In this document: piece by piece, positions 25,273 through 33,793 of the stretch
How the letters are laid out: each line of letters starts with the position of its first letter
Numbering within the stretch: position 1 is the stretch's first letter
Assembly (NCBI RefSeq): GCF_000312045.1
Contig: NZ_HE978634.1
Coordinates: forward strand, 1,606,098-1,670,097
Source of the DNA: Noviherbaspirillum massiliense JC206
GTDB lineage: Bacteria > Pseudomonadota > Gammaproteobacteria > Burkholderiales > Burkholderiaceae_D
DNA length: 64,000 nt
Direction: 5' to 3'
The notes under the pieces: model-generated
The model's input: the letters and a program-made list of their open reading frames with translations, nothing else
What the model was told of the DNA's origin: nothing
Database searches by the model: none
Position numbers and translations under genes: made by a program

Positions 25273-26633
25273 GATTGCCCTTTCAGTCGATGGCCAGCCG
25301 CGTATTCCTGGCGCTGGTGGCCGGCGTCCTGCTGGCGACCGCGATCTCCCTCGGACTGGCGATGAACGAACGGCAGCGCATGATCGGCGAGTTCCGTGAA
25401 TACCATGCCATCGAGCGCGTCGCGCAGTTCATCCTCTCGCTGGAGAATGTGCCCGCGGACTTGCGTCCGGCCTACCTGATGGCCGCGTCCGGGGTCGGAA
25501 TGCGCGCGGAGATGTCCGGATCGGATGAAGCCGTGCCGCAGGCGCGCTCGCGTCTCGCCGAGATGCTGGACCAGCGCCTGCCGGAAGGCTACGAGGTGCA
25601 GTCGCTGGTCGCCGATCCGGCCCAGTGTCCTGTCCCGCCCCGGCGGAATATGCGTCCGAGATCGCCGGAGTTCCGGCCGGAATGCGAAGCGCTGTCGGTC
25701 GCATTGCGCGACGGCGCCCATCTGCGCCTGTATGTGCTGGCTCAAAGACCGCCACCGATGAGGCTGCCGCCGGACCTGCTTTACTACGGCATCGTATTCC
25801 TCGTCATCATCGGCCTGCTTGCCTGGCTGGTGTCGCGCATGACCACGCAACCGCTCAAGAAACTGGCCGACGCCGCGATCCAGCTTGGCAATGACATCGA
25901 CCGTCCGCCGCTGCCCGAGCGCGGCGTACGCGAGATCCGGCAGGCCGCAGCGGCATTCAATGCTATGCAGATGCGCCTGCGCCACCAGATCCAGCAGCAG
26001 ACCCAGATCCTGGCCGCCATCACCCACGACCTGCAGACACCACTGACACGGCTGCGCCTGCGCCTGGAAAAGGTGGACGATGGCGAACTGCGCGAAAAGC
26101 TGCTCGCCGACATGGGGGCCATGCAGGCGATGGTCAAGGAAGGGCTGGATCTGGCGCGCAGCATGCATTCCGCGGAACAGCCGAAGCGCCTGAACCTCGA
26201 TTCTCTGGTGGACAGCGTCTGCGCTGATGCTGCCGATGCCGGCCAGGCGGTGAGCCTGAGCGGCAAGGCCGGGGCGTCCCTGATGGCGCGCCCTATCGCC
26301 CTGCGGCGCTGCCTGACCAACCTGATCGACAATGCAAGCAAGTATGGCGGACATGCCGAGGTGCATGTCGGGCTGGAAGATTCCTGGGCAGTGATCCGCA
26401 TCCGGGATCGCGGCCCGGGCATTCCGGAGGCCGAGATGGACAAGGTATTCGAGCCCTTCTACCGTCTGGAAAGCTCGCGCTCGCGCCAGACCGGCGGCAC
26501 CGGCCTGGGATTGACGATTGCGCGCAATATCGCGGAACAGCATGGCGGAACCATCCGGCTTGCCAATCTGGCGGCAGGCGGGCTTGAGGTCAGGCTGGCC
26601 CTGCCCGTGGGGGACGAGAAGCAAGGCCGGTGA
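25269..26633 (+). CDS. Sensor histidine kinase (HAMP, HisKA, HATPase)
   Basis: A 454-aa inner-membrane kinase. TM1 is about residues 11-31, a periplasmic domain of about 135 residues follows, rich in Pro and Arg, and TM2 is about 171-188. A HAMP linker (TTQPLKKLADAAIQLGND) leads to the dimerisation helix with the phosphoacceptor His253 in THDLQTPLTRLRLR. The ATP domain has LTNLIDNASKYGG (N box), IRDRGPGIP (G1) and TGGTGLGLTIARNIAEQHGG (G2). Translation overlaps the response regulator gene. The cognate regulator is therefore the upstream OmpR-type protein. Signal unknown; envelope stress is suggested by the divergent Spy-like gene. Confidence 0.93.
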   Translation: MRLPFQSMASRVFLALVAGVLLATAISLGLAMNERQRMIGEFREYHAIERVAQFILSLENVPADLRPAYLMAASGVGMRAEMSGSDEAVPQARSRLAEMLDQRLPEGYEVQSLVADPAQCPVPPRRNMRPRSPEFRPECEALSVALRDGAHLRLYVLAQRPPPMRLPPDLLYYGIVFLVIIGLLAWLVSRMTTQPLKKLADAAIQLGNDIDRPPLPERGVREIRQAAAAFNAMQMRLRHQIQQQTQILAAITHDLQTPLTRLRLRLEKVDDGELREKLLADMGAMQAMVKEGLDLARSMHSAEQPKRLNLDSLVDSVCADAADAGQAVSLSGKAGASLMARPIALRRCLTNLIDNASKYGGHAEVHVGLEDSWAVIRIRDRGPGIPEAEMDKVFEPFYRLESSRSRQTGGTGLGLTIARNIAEQHGGTIRLANLAAGGLEVRLALPVGDEKQGR

Positions 26634-26679
26634 CGCGCGCCGCGACGGGACAAATGATTGCAAGCTGCTGGGCAACCTT

Positions 26680-28320
26680 CTAGCTCGCTTGCGCCATCCC
26701 GTCCTGGAACAGGACGAAATTGTTGCGCCCGCTTCGCTTTGCATGGTACATGGCGGCGTCCGCCTTTTTTAGCAGCCCCTGCCCGTCGCCGGCCTGATCC
26801 GGATAGATCGCGATCCCGATGCTGGAGGAAATCTGGAGCCGGTGACCGGCCACCACGAATTCCTCCTCCAGGGCTTTCAGGATTTTGTCTGCGACCGCCG
26901 CCGCGCCTTCGCTGCCCTCCACTTCCGCCAGCAGCACCACGAATTCATCACCACCCAGGCGCGACACGGTATCCGAATCACGCACGCAGGCGCGCAGGCG
27001 CTTTGCCACTTCCTGCAGCAGCTGATCACCGATCGCATGGCCGAAATTGTCGTTGACCGGCTTGAACTTATCCAAGTCGACGAACATCAGCGCAACCTGC
27101 TGCTTGCGGCGCCGGGCGGCGGATAGAGCCTGCTGCAGGCGTTCCGTCACCAGCTTCCGGTTCGGCAGGCCTGTCAGCGGATCGTACAGCGCAAGCTCCA
27201 GCGCCTGCCGCGCCACCCGGATCGCCTGGGCACGGTCGTCGAGGAAGAGCCAGGCAAGCAGGGCGAGCAGGATGCTGATGCCTATGCCGCTCTTAAGTAC
27301 CAGCAAGGGCTTTTCCCTGTCGATATGATCGAGCATCAGCGGAGTGGGACGCGTCGCGATGGTCCAGTCCCGGCCGGCAATGCGGATGATGTTGTAGGTC
27401 GTGAAGCGACTGGCAGGCGACTCGGCCGCAAAGCCAGGCGCGCTCGAGTACATGCGCGCCTCTGGATCGAGCCTTCTGCCATCGTAGATTGTCAGTTCGA
27501 TGTTCGATTCCTGCGGGCCGGCGACACCGCTCATCAGGTCCTTCATGCGAAACGCCGCATACACCCACCCGGTCAGGCTGCTCCGTCTGTCGTCCACGGT
27601 GGCTTGCGGTGCGCCGTTGCGATATACCGGCAGGTAAAGGAGGAATCCGGCCTGCACGTCCTGGTCCAGTTCCTGGATCAGCGTGACCTTGCCGGAAGCG
27701 GCTGCATCGCCGGTATCGCGCGCGGCTTCCATCGCCGCACGGCGCACCGGTTCGGAATACATGTCATAACCGAAGGCGCGCAGGTTCGTGCCGGCAAAGG
27801 GTTCCAGGTAAACGATCGAGGTGTAAGTCGGTCTATTCCCGCCAGGCTGGATGTCGTACTCCGGAAAGCCCTGGCTGCGCACCGCGGACACGTGGGCCCG
27901 CTTGTTCGCCTCCGGCACTACCAGGGCAAAGCCTATTCCCTGGATTCCCGGGTAATTCTCCTCCAGATCCAGGGTACCGATGTACTCGCGAAAAACATCT
28001 CTGCTGACGAAGCCGCTGGCGGCATACAGACCGACTGCGCCACGCAATACCTGCTCATAGGTTTTCATCCGGGCCTCGATCCGCTGGCTGGCATCGCGCA
28101 CCCGCGCAGCGAAATCGGCGCGGAAAATCTGCTCCGCGGTTTCCTGCGCATTGCGCCAGAGCCGCTCGGTAATCAAAAGCGACACGAGCAGCACCAGGAA
28201 TGGCAGCACAAAGGCTGGGTCAGCCCATCTCTTGTCGTCGTTTTTTTCCAGCATATCCTGGGGTACGGTTGCGCGCTTGCGACGCCGCTTGCGGCCTTCG
28301 TTATGCCATCCGCGGCGCAT
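26680..28320 (-). CDS. Diguanylate cyclase with CHASE sensor domain
   Basis: A 546-aa membrane protein predicted to make cyclic di-GMP. TM1 is near residue 40 (VLPFLVLLVSLLIT), then a periplasmic CHASE domain (YPGIQGIGFALVVPEANK through QAGFLLYLPVYRNG), TM2 near residue 340 (SGIGISILLALLAWLFL) and a C-terminal GGDEF domain. The active site is L-G-G-D-E-F, with an inhibitory I-site R-D-S-D five residues upstream. GLPNRKLVTERL and FVDLDKFKPVNDNFGHAIGDQLL fit an active cyclase. The start is uncertain: an in-frame ATG at 28254 is an alternative; neither has a good ribosome site. Confidence 0.92.
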   Translation of the reverse strand: MRRGWHNEGRKRRRKRATVPQDMLEKNDDKRWADPAFVLPFLVLLVSLLITERLWRNAQETAEQIFRADFAARVRDASQRIEARMKTYEQVLRGAVGLYAASGFVSRDVFREYIGTLDLEENYPGIQGIGFALVVPEANKRAHVSAVRSQGFPEYDIQPGGNRPTYTSIVYLEPFAGTNLRAFGYDMYSEPVRRAAMEAARDTGDAAASGKVTLIQELDQDVQAGFLLYLPVYRNGAPQATVDDRRSSLTGWVYAAFRMKDLMSGVAGPQESNIELTIYDGRRLDPEARMYSSAPGFAAESPASRFTTYNIIRIAGRDWTIATRPTPLMLDHIDREKPLLVLKSGIGISILLALLAWLFLDDRAQAIRVARQALELALYDPLTGLPNRKLVTERLQQALSAARRRKQQVALMFVDLDKFKPVNDNFGHAIGDQLLQEVAKRLRACVRDSDTVSRLGGDEFVVLLAEVEGSEGAAAVADKILKALEEEFVVAGHRLQISSSIGIAIYPDQAGDGQGLLKKADAAMYHAKRSGRNNFVLFQDGMAQAS

Positions 28321-28491
28321 TCATTCGCATGAGGAGATTCCCGTATCTTGTAGCCCAAACATGGCGTGACGTATTGCGGCAATCGATATCCGCTTTGGCG
28401 GAACAACAGATCAAGCCGGTGGAAAAATGCGGCATGTCGGGATGGGAAACAGGATCGGAATGAGCGCGCGCCGGGAGGGCACGTTTCCCCA

Positions 28492-28509
28492 TGCGGCAAT
28501 ATTGCCGCA
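28492..28509. terminator. Palindrome just after the ankyrin gene
   Basis: A perfect 18-bp palindrome, TGCGGCAAT directly followed by ATTGCCGCA, 3 nt beyond the stop of the ankyrin gene. It can form a 6-bp stem with an AATATT loop; no T-run, so termination is plausible but not proven. Confidence 0.5.
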
Positions 28510-28512
28510 GAG

Positions 28513-29220
28513 TTACAGCTTGCCTTCCTTCCTGAGGCGGTAGGTCAATCCTTCCGCGATATCCCTGTGCCCGCTTTTCTGTGCGATATCGATCGCGGTC
28601 AGCCCCAATTCATTTTTCAGGGTCGCATCCGCCCCGGCGTCGAGCAGCAGCTTGACGGTCTGGATATGGCCCATGTACGCCGCCATCATGATTGGCGTGG
28701 TTTTGTTCGGCGATTCTGCATTGATGTATGCGGAATTTTTCAGCAGCAGCTGCACGATGCCGTCACTACCGCTCGCCGCTGCATAATGAAGCGCAGTCCA
28801 GCCCGGGCGATTCACCTGCGCGCCCCTGGCGAGCAAAGCCTCGGCGGCCGGCTCGTTGCCGAGATAGCTCGCGATCATGAGCGCCGTATCGCCATTGCGC
28901 GCCTGCGCGTTGACATCAATGTCCTGCGTATCGAGCAGCACCGCAAAGACCTTCATCGATTTTTCGCGCAAGGCCACTATCAGGCCGGACTCGCCACGCG
29001 AGGGTTCGGCCAGGTTCGGATCCACCCCTTGCGCGAGCAGCGAGCGCAACCCGCGCACATCGTCGAACCTGACTGCATGGAAAAAGTCATCCCGTGCGCT
29101 GGCCGATGCCATGGATGGCAGCAGGCCGCCGAGGACCAGGGCGGGAACGCAGGCAAGACAGTGCCGGCGCAGGCGCGAACTGAGCAAGGCGCTGTCCGGC
29201 TTTGCTCCCGCGCTCTTCAC
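28513..29220 (-). CDS. Exported ankyrin-repeat protein
   Basis: A 235-aa protein with a predicted signal peptide (basic start, then CLACVPALVLGGLLPSMASASA) and about five ankyrin repeats. The clearest are NGDTALMIASYLGNEPAAEALLARGAQVN, WTALHYAAASGSDGIVQLLLKNSAYIN and TPIMMAAYMGHIQTVKLLLDAGADA. Ankyrin stacks bind other proteins; in bacteria periplasmic ones often accompany catalase or stress systems, but no partner is evident here. The start is GTG, four nt after the TGA stop of the TatD gene, so it is probably expressed from the same transcript. Confidence 0.88.
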   Translation of the reverse strand: MKSAGAKPDSALLSSRLRRHCLACVPALVLGGLLPSMASASARDDFFHAVRFDDVRGLRSLLAQGVDPNLAEPSRGESGLIVALREKSMKVFAVLLDTQDIDVNAQARNGDTALMIASYLGNEPAAEALLARGAQVNRPGWTALHYAAASGSDGIVQLLLKNSAYINAESPNKTTPIMMAAYMGHIQTVKLLLDAGADATLKNELGLTAIDIAQKSGHRDIAEGLTYRLRKEGKL

Positions 29221-29224
29221 GGCT

Positions 29225-30004
29225 TCACCCGCTTATCTTGAACAGCCGGAAGAAATTCTCGGTCGTCTGGCGCGCCACTTCCTCGACCGGAACGCCGTTG
29301 AGGTCGGCGAGGAATTGCCCCACATGAGAAACCAGTCCCGGCTCGTTCATCTTGCCGCGATACGGTACCGGCGCAAGGTACGGCGAATCGGTCTCGATCA
29401 GCATGCGTTCCAGCGGCACGGCGCGCGCAACCTCCTGCAAGTCTTTCGCATTCTTGAACGTGACGATGCCGGAGAAGGAAATGTAAAAGCCCATCTCCAT
29501 TGCCGCTTCCGCGACCTGCAGCGATTCGGTAAAGCAATGCATCACGCCGCCCGCGCCGCCTGCATCCGTTCCCGCGCCTTCTTCCCGCATGAGCCGGATC
29601 GTGTCTTCCGATGCGGAACGGGTATGGATGATCAGCGGCTTGCCGGTCGCCCTGGAAGCGCGGATATGGGTGCGGAAACGGTTTCTTTGCCATTCCAGAT
29701 CGCCTTCCAGACGGTAATAATCCAGCCCGGTTTCTCCTATGCCGACGATCTTTGGATGCTCGGAGAGGCGCACCAGTTCATCCACGTCGGGCTCCGGCGT
29801 GTCTTCATAATCCGGATGCACGCCGACTGATGCATAGACGTTCGGATATTGCTCCGCCAGTGCGAGCACCTGCGGGAAATCCGGCATGTCGACACAGACG
29901 CAGAGCGCATGGGTGACGCGGTTTTCCGCCATCTTGCTGAAAATCTCGGGCAGACGGGCCGCGAGTTCTGGGAAATTGATGTGGCAGTGGGAATCGATAA
30001 ACAT
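29225..30004 (-). CDS. TatD-family metal-dependent deoxyribonuclease
   Basis: A 259-aa TIM-barrel hydrolase of the TatD/YcfH family. Metal-site motifs are DSHCHINFP (HxH), GIGETGLDYYR, PLIIHTRSA, GVMHCFTES and the terminal LIETDSPYLAP. Family members show DNase activity; YcfH also is placed by some in D-aminoacyl-tRNA or DNA repair roles, so function is not settled. In betaproteobacteria it lies downstream of holB-pilZ, as here. The GNAT gene lies 32 nt upstream on the same strand. Confidence 0.92.
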   Translation of the reverse strand: MFIDSHCHINFPELAARLPEIFSKMAENRVTHALCVCVDMPDFPQVLALAEQYPNVYASVGVHPDYEDTPEPDVDELVRLSEHPKIVGIGETGLDYYRLEGDLEWQRNRFRTHIRASRATGKPLIIHTRSASEDTIRLMREEGAGTDAGGAGGVMHCFTESLQVAEAAMEMGFYISFSGIVTFKNAKDLQEVARAVPLERMLIETDSPYLAPVPYRGKMNEPGLVSHVGQFLADLNGVPVEEVARQTTENFFRLFKISG

Positions 30005-30036
30005 GGGCGGAATTGTACGCCCTTGGCATCCGGTTT

Positions 30037-30540
30037 TCAGCCTTGCACGACTCTTTTGCCGACGATCACCAGATCCCGGTCGATGCCATCCAGTCTCGCG
30101 ACGCGCGGCAGGTGGGCCCAGCGCTCAAAGCCGAATTGCTCGAACAGTTTCAGGCTGGGGAGGTTGTGGCCGAAAATGAAGCCAAGCAAAGTGTGAACGG
30201 CAATCTTCGGCGCCTGCGCGATAGCTTCGCCCAGAAAATATTTGCCGAGCCCCTTGCCGCGTTCGCTCTCGTGAATATAGATGGAAAGCTCGGCCGTCCC
30301 GGAATAGGCCGGGCGTCCATAGAAATTCGAAAAAGAGAGCCAGCCGATGACCGTGCCCTCCCTTTCCGCGACCCATAACGGACGCCTGCCGGGAGCATGG
30401 TCGGTGAACCATGCATGGCGGGACTCCACGCTGACGGGTTCGGTATCCGCAGTGACCTGACGCGAGGGGATCGTGCTGTTGTAGATGGCGACGACGGCCG
30501 GCAAATCCTCGAACCGGGCCAGGCGGTGTGAGTAAGCCAT
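30037..30540 (-). CDS. GNAT-family N-acetyltransferase (phosphinothricin-acetyltransferase-like)
   Basis: A 167-aa acetyl-CoA-dependent acetyltransferase. The CoA-binding loop is ERGKGLGKYFLGEAI, preceded by the beta-strand AELSIYIHESE, and the start (HRLARFEDLPAVVAIYNSTIPSRQVTADTEPVSVESRHAWF) matches the PAT/MnaT/YncA branch. Those acetylate amino acids such as methionine derivatives or phosphinothricin. Substrate here is unknown. It sits between pilZ and tatD in an otherwise conserved string. Confidence 0.88.
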   Translation of the reverse strand: MAYSHRLARFEDLPAVVAIYNSTIPSRQVTADTEPVSVESRHAWFTDHAPGRRPLWVAEREGTVIGWLSFSNFYGRPAYSGTAELSIYIHESERGKGLGKYFLGEAIAQAPKIAVHTLLGFIFGHNLPSLKLFEQFGFERWAHLPRVARLDGIDRDLVIVGKRVVQG

Positions 30541-30554
30541 CGGGGAAAGGGGCT

Positions 30555-30944
30555 TTACAGCGTGTGGGTGGCTCGCGACGAGCGCAAGGCCGCCCCCAGT
30601 AGTTCCTCAATGCGGAGCTTGACCCGTTGGCCGCTTTCGTCAGCGGAAAAATGGACGCCGATGCCCTGCGCCCGGGTACCGTGGGCGCCCGCAGGCGTGA
30701 CCCAGGCGACCTTGCCGGCGATCGGATACTTGGTCGGATCGTCGATCAGGGTGAGGATCAGATAGATCTCGTCACCAATCTTGTAGGGTTTGTTGGTCGG
30801 CACAAAAATGCCGCCATTGGTCAGGTATGGCATGTAGGCGGAATACAGCGCGGCCTTTTCCTTGATCGGCAGCGACAACACGGAAGGACGTGCCACTCCC
30901 TGACTTCCTGCAGCACCCGGCCCTCCTACGGTTGTATCAGCCAT
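30555..30944 (-). CDS. pilZ: PilZ-domain protein (type IV pilus PilZ type)
   Basis: A 129-aa single-domain PilZ protein. The region LSLPIKEKAALYSAYMPYLTNGGIFVPTNKPYKIGDEIYLILTLIDDPTKYPIAGKVAWVTP is characteristic of the PilZ of type IV pilus systems, which lacks the strong c-di-GMP RxxxR motif at its start and acts with PilB and FimX. KGIGVHF-like text appears as QGIGVHFSAD. AAAGGAC lies 5 nt before the ATG. Located directly after holB, the usual betaproteobacterial and pseudomonad order holB-pilZ-tatD. Confidence 0.92.
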   Translation of the reverse strand: MADTTVGGPGAAGSQGVARPSVLSLPIKEKAALYSAYMPYLTNGGIFVPTNKPYKIGDEIYLILTLIDDPTKYPIAGKVAWVTPAGAHGTRAQGIGVHFSADESGQRVKLRIEELLGAALRSSRATHTL

Positions 30945-30968
30945 AACTGTCCTTTAAGCCTTGTATCG

Positions 30969-32009
30969 TTATGCGGAAAAAATTTTCGAATAATCCAGCA
31001 GCATGTCTTCCATGAAAAGCCGCGCGGAAAGAGGATGTTCTGCAATCGCGCGGCGCTCACCGGCTGCCTTCAGGCCATCCAGCAGCTTGTCCATTTCCGC
31101 CCGTGCTGCCAGGGCCGCCAGTTCTTTTTGGTACCGGGGATAATACCGGATTCTGCCGGAAAGTTTGAGAGAAAACACATCGTACAGCCAGCGTTGCAGC
31201 CATGCGACTGCTTCGGTCGCCGGTATTTTCTGCAACTGCTCCCCGGCTTTCAGCGCCCCGTCCACGGAAGGACGCGCCAGCTGGCGGAGGAATTCCTCCA
31301 TCACGGTCCTGCCTTCTCCCTGCGCCGCAGTCAGCGCGGCAAGCGGCGCGCCGCCCTGCTCCGCAAGCAAGGCTTCCGCATTCGCGACCTCCTGCGCCTT
31401 CAGCCATGCCACGCCTTCCTCGGCACTCGGCATGGACAGCGCGAACTTGCGGCAGCGCGAGACGATCGTCGGGAGGAGCCGGTCGAGGCTGTTGGAGGCC
31501 AGCAGGAATACAGTCCCGGGCGGCGGCTCTTCCAGTACCTTGAGCAAGGCATTGGCCGCGGCGGTATTCAGTGCCTCCGCCGGATACAACACAATAATGC
31601 GCATCCCCTGACGGTGAGTCGAGACGTTCATGAAATCCGCCAGCGCCCGGATCTGGTCGATCTTGATTTCCTTGGACGGCGCCTTGGAAGACTTCGATGT
31701 CTTCTTGCCGTCACCGGAATCACTGCCCTCATCATCCTGCCCCTGGGCCTCGTCCATGATCTCCGGGCGCACCCGGCGGTAATCCGGATGGCTGTACTGT
31801 GCGAACCAGCCACAGGATTCGCACTGGCCGCAGGCATGGCCTTCCGGCGTCCGGTTCGGGCACAAGAGCGATTGCGCCAGCCACTCCGCCAACGTGGATT
31901 TGCCTATCCCTTCCGGCCCATGAAACAGGATGGCATGCGGCATGCGCCCGTGCAGCCGTTGAAGCCGACCCCACGCCGCCGCCTGCCAAGGATAAAGCGG
32001 ATTTTCCAT
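30969..32009 (-). CDS. holB: DNA polymerase III delta' subunit
   Basis: A 346-aa clamp-loader subunit. It opens with LYPWQAAAWGRLQRLHGRMPHAILFHGPEGIGKSTLAEWLAQ (Walker-A-like HGPEGIGKST), then the zinc site with three visible cysteines in CGQCESC, and the sensor/SRC region LLPTIVSRCRKF. The delta' subunit is part of the replicative clamp loader with HolA and DnaX. Between the zinc site and SRC region is a Ser/Asp/Lys-rich insert (DEGSDSGDGKKTSKSSKAPSKE), probably a flexible loop. The start at 32009 (ATG) was preferred over an in-frame TTG 9 nt earlier. Follows tmk with 73 nt between. Confidence 0.92.
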   Translation of the reverse strand: MENPLYPWQAAAWGRLQRLHGRMPHAILFHGPEGIGKSTLAEWLAQSLLCPNRTPEGHACGQCESCGWFAQYSHPDYRRVRPEIMDEAQGQDDEGSDSGDGKKTSKSSKAPSKEIKIDQIRALADFMNVSTHRQGMRIIVLYPAEALNTAAANALLKVLEEPPPGTVFLLASNSLDRLLPTIVSRCRKFALSMPSAEEGVAWLKAQEVANAEALLAEQGGAPLAALTAAQGEGRTVMEEFLRQLARPSVDGALKAGEQLQKIPATEAVAWLQRWLYDVFSLKLSGRIRYYPRYQKELAALAARAEMDKLLDGLKAAGERRAIAEHPLSARLFMEDMLLDYSKIFSA

Positions 32010-32082
32010 TGAATTCAAATATTTAAGCCAGTTTTACAAGGCAAATTCTTTAAAGTAATACTGAAGCTCGCCTCTGCGGTAA

Positions 32083-32694
32083 TCAGATACTTGCGAGCGC
32101 TTCTTCAAGTAATTTATGAACTTCCGGAATTGGCCTGGTCGAGTCGATGACGCGGAATCGACCCGGAAATTCGGCCGCCCGGCGCAGATAGCCTTCCCGG
32201 GTGGCAGCGAAAAATTCCGCCTCTTCCCGTTCAAACTTGTCCAGAGTGCGAGTAGCGTCGAGCCGGGTCCGGGCCACTTCCAGCGGCACGTCGAACAACA
32301 GGGTCAAGTCCGGCTGCAAGTGCGGATGCACCCATTGCTCAAGGACAGACAGTTTGCCGATATCCAGCTTCCTGCCCCCGCCCTGATAGGCGAAAGTCGC
32401 ATCGGTGAAGCGATCGGAAATCACCCAGTCGCCGCGCTTGAGAGCCGGCTCGATAACCTGGGCGATATGCTCACGCCGCGCCGCGAACATCAGCAGGGCC
32501 TCGGTTTCCAGATGCATTTTTTCATGCAGCAGCAATTCACGCAGCTTTTCCCCCAAAGGCGTACCGCCGGGTTCACGCGTCATCACAACAGTATGGCCGC
32601 GCGCCGCGAGCAGATCGGCGACATAGCCCAGGTGAGTGGATTTGCCCGCGCCGTCGATGCCTTCGAAGGTAATGAATTTGCCCGCTGCTGCCAT
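32083..32694 (-). CDS. tmk: Thymidylate kinase
   Basis: A 203-aa enzyme that phosphorylates dTMP to dTDP. The P-loop is [13 protein letters not shown] near residues 10-22; [15 protein letters not shown] carries the DR(Y/F) motif and nucleotide-binding segment, and [17 protein letters not shown] the substrate loop. The start at 32694 was chosen because AGGAAAGGGAACGGG lies before it; the longer frame has no family-like text. It lies 28 nt after mltG and before holB, the conserved mltG-tmk-holB order. Confidence 0.95.
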   Translation of the reverse strand: MAAAGKFITFEGIDGAGKSTHLGYVADLLAARGHTVVMTREPGGTPLGEKLRELLLHEKMHLETEALLMFAARREHIAQVIEPALKRGDWVISDRFTDATFAYQGGGRKLDIGKLSVLEQWVHPHLQPDLTLLFDVPLEVARTRLDATRTLDKFEREEAEFFAATREGYLRRAAEFPGRFRVIDSTRPIPEVHKLLEEALASI

Positions 32695-32722
32695 GGATCC
32701 CGTTCCCTTTCCTGTGCGCGTC

Positions 32723-33712
32723 TTATCGCTGGTATTTGTCGACCGCCCGGTTATGGTCAGCCAGATTGCTGGAAAATGCGCTCGTGCCATCGCCGCGCGC
32801 GACGAAATACAGCGCGTCCGTTTGCGCCGGATTCAGGGCTGCCTCGAGCGAAGCGGCGCTCGGCAAGGCAATCGGCGTCGGCGGCAGGCCCACCCGGGTA
32901 TAGGTGTTGTACGGCGTGTCGGTTTCCAGGTCGCGCCTGCGGATGTTGCCCTTGAACTTGTCGCCCATCCCGTAGATGACCGTCGGGTCCGTCTGCAACA
33001 GCATGCCCTTCTTCAGTCGGTTCACGAACACGCCCGCGATCATGTCGCGTTCCGATTTCTGCCCGGTCTCCTTTTCCACGATCGACGCCATGATCAGGGC
33101 TTCGTAGGGTTTCTTGTAGGGCAGCGACGGATCACGGCGTGCCCAGGCTTCATTCAAGCGCTTGAGCAAGGCTGCATGCGCCTGCTTGTAGATCTGCAGC
33201 TCGCTCGAATTCTTCGCAAAGAGATAGGTGTCCGGGAAAAACAGGCCTTCGGGCATGCTGAAGTCGGCCGTGATTTTCGCCAGCAGTTCCTTGTCCGACA
33301 GGTTCACCGTGTCGTGCTTCAGGGCGGGATGCTGGGCGATGGCTTCACGCATTTGCTTGAAGGTCCAGCCTTCGATGATGGCGAGGGCCTCCTGCGCAAA
33401 TTCGCCGCGCACCAGCTGATTGATCAGTCCAAGCGGGGTGGTACCGGGCTTGAGCTCATAATTTCCGGCCTTCAGCTTCGCACTCTTGGCAGTTGCCCGG
33501 GCCAGCACCTCCAGCAAGGTCGGATTCACCGGTACACCGGCGTCGGCAATCTGCTGCGCACTGCTCTTCACGCTGCTGCCGGGCTTGATTGCAAATTCGA
33601 TCGGAGAGCGACCGGATGGAATGATCGGCTGCTTCGCCCAATAGAAGAAGCCTGCCGCGAATGCAATTGCCAAAATGACGATGCAAATCAGAAAATTTCT
33701 AAATGCCTTCAT
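32723..33712 (-). CDS. mltG: Endolytic peptidoglycan transglycosylase (YceG family)
   Basis: A 329-aa inner-membrane protein with one N-terminal TM ([19 protein letters not shown]) and a periplasmic YceG domain. The conserved stretch is [44 protein letters not shown], in which the Glu of VEKET is the catalytic residue. It cleaves nascent glycan strands and may set their length. First gene of the mltG-tmk-holB-pilZ string. Divergent from ygfZ, 81 nt apart. Confidence 0.94.
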   Translation of the reverse strand: MKAFRNFLICIVILAIAFAAGFFYWAKQPIIPSGRSPIEFAIKPGSSVKSSAQQIADAGVPVNPTLLEVLARATAKSAKLKAGNYELKPGTTPLGLINQLVRGEFAQEALAIIEGWTFKQMREAIAQHPALKHDTVNLSDKELLAKITADFSMPEGLFFPDTYLFAKNSSELQIYKQAHAALLKRLNEAWARRDPSLPYKKPYEALIMASIVEKETGQKSERDMIAGVFVNRLKKGMLLQTDPTVIYGMGDKFKGNIRRRDLETDTPYNTYTRVGLPPTPIALPSAASLEAALNPAQTDALYFVARGDGTSAFSSNLADHNRAVDKYQR

Positions 33713-33793
33713 GCTTGAGCGGATCCGGAGAGGTGTTCGGACGGATTTTCACCACGTCACTATAATCGAGCCGTGATGATAATCGCTAAATGA

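Noticed and set aside
25233-26744. A 503-codon minus-strand frame opposite the histidine kinase
   Set aside because: Antisense shadow; no ribosome site or motif.
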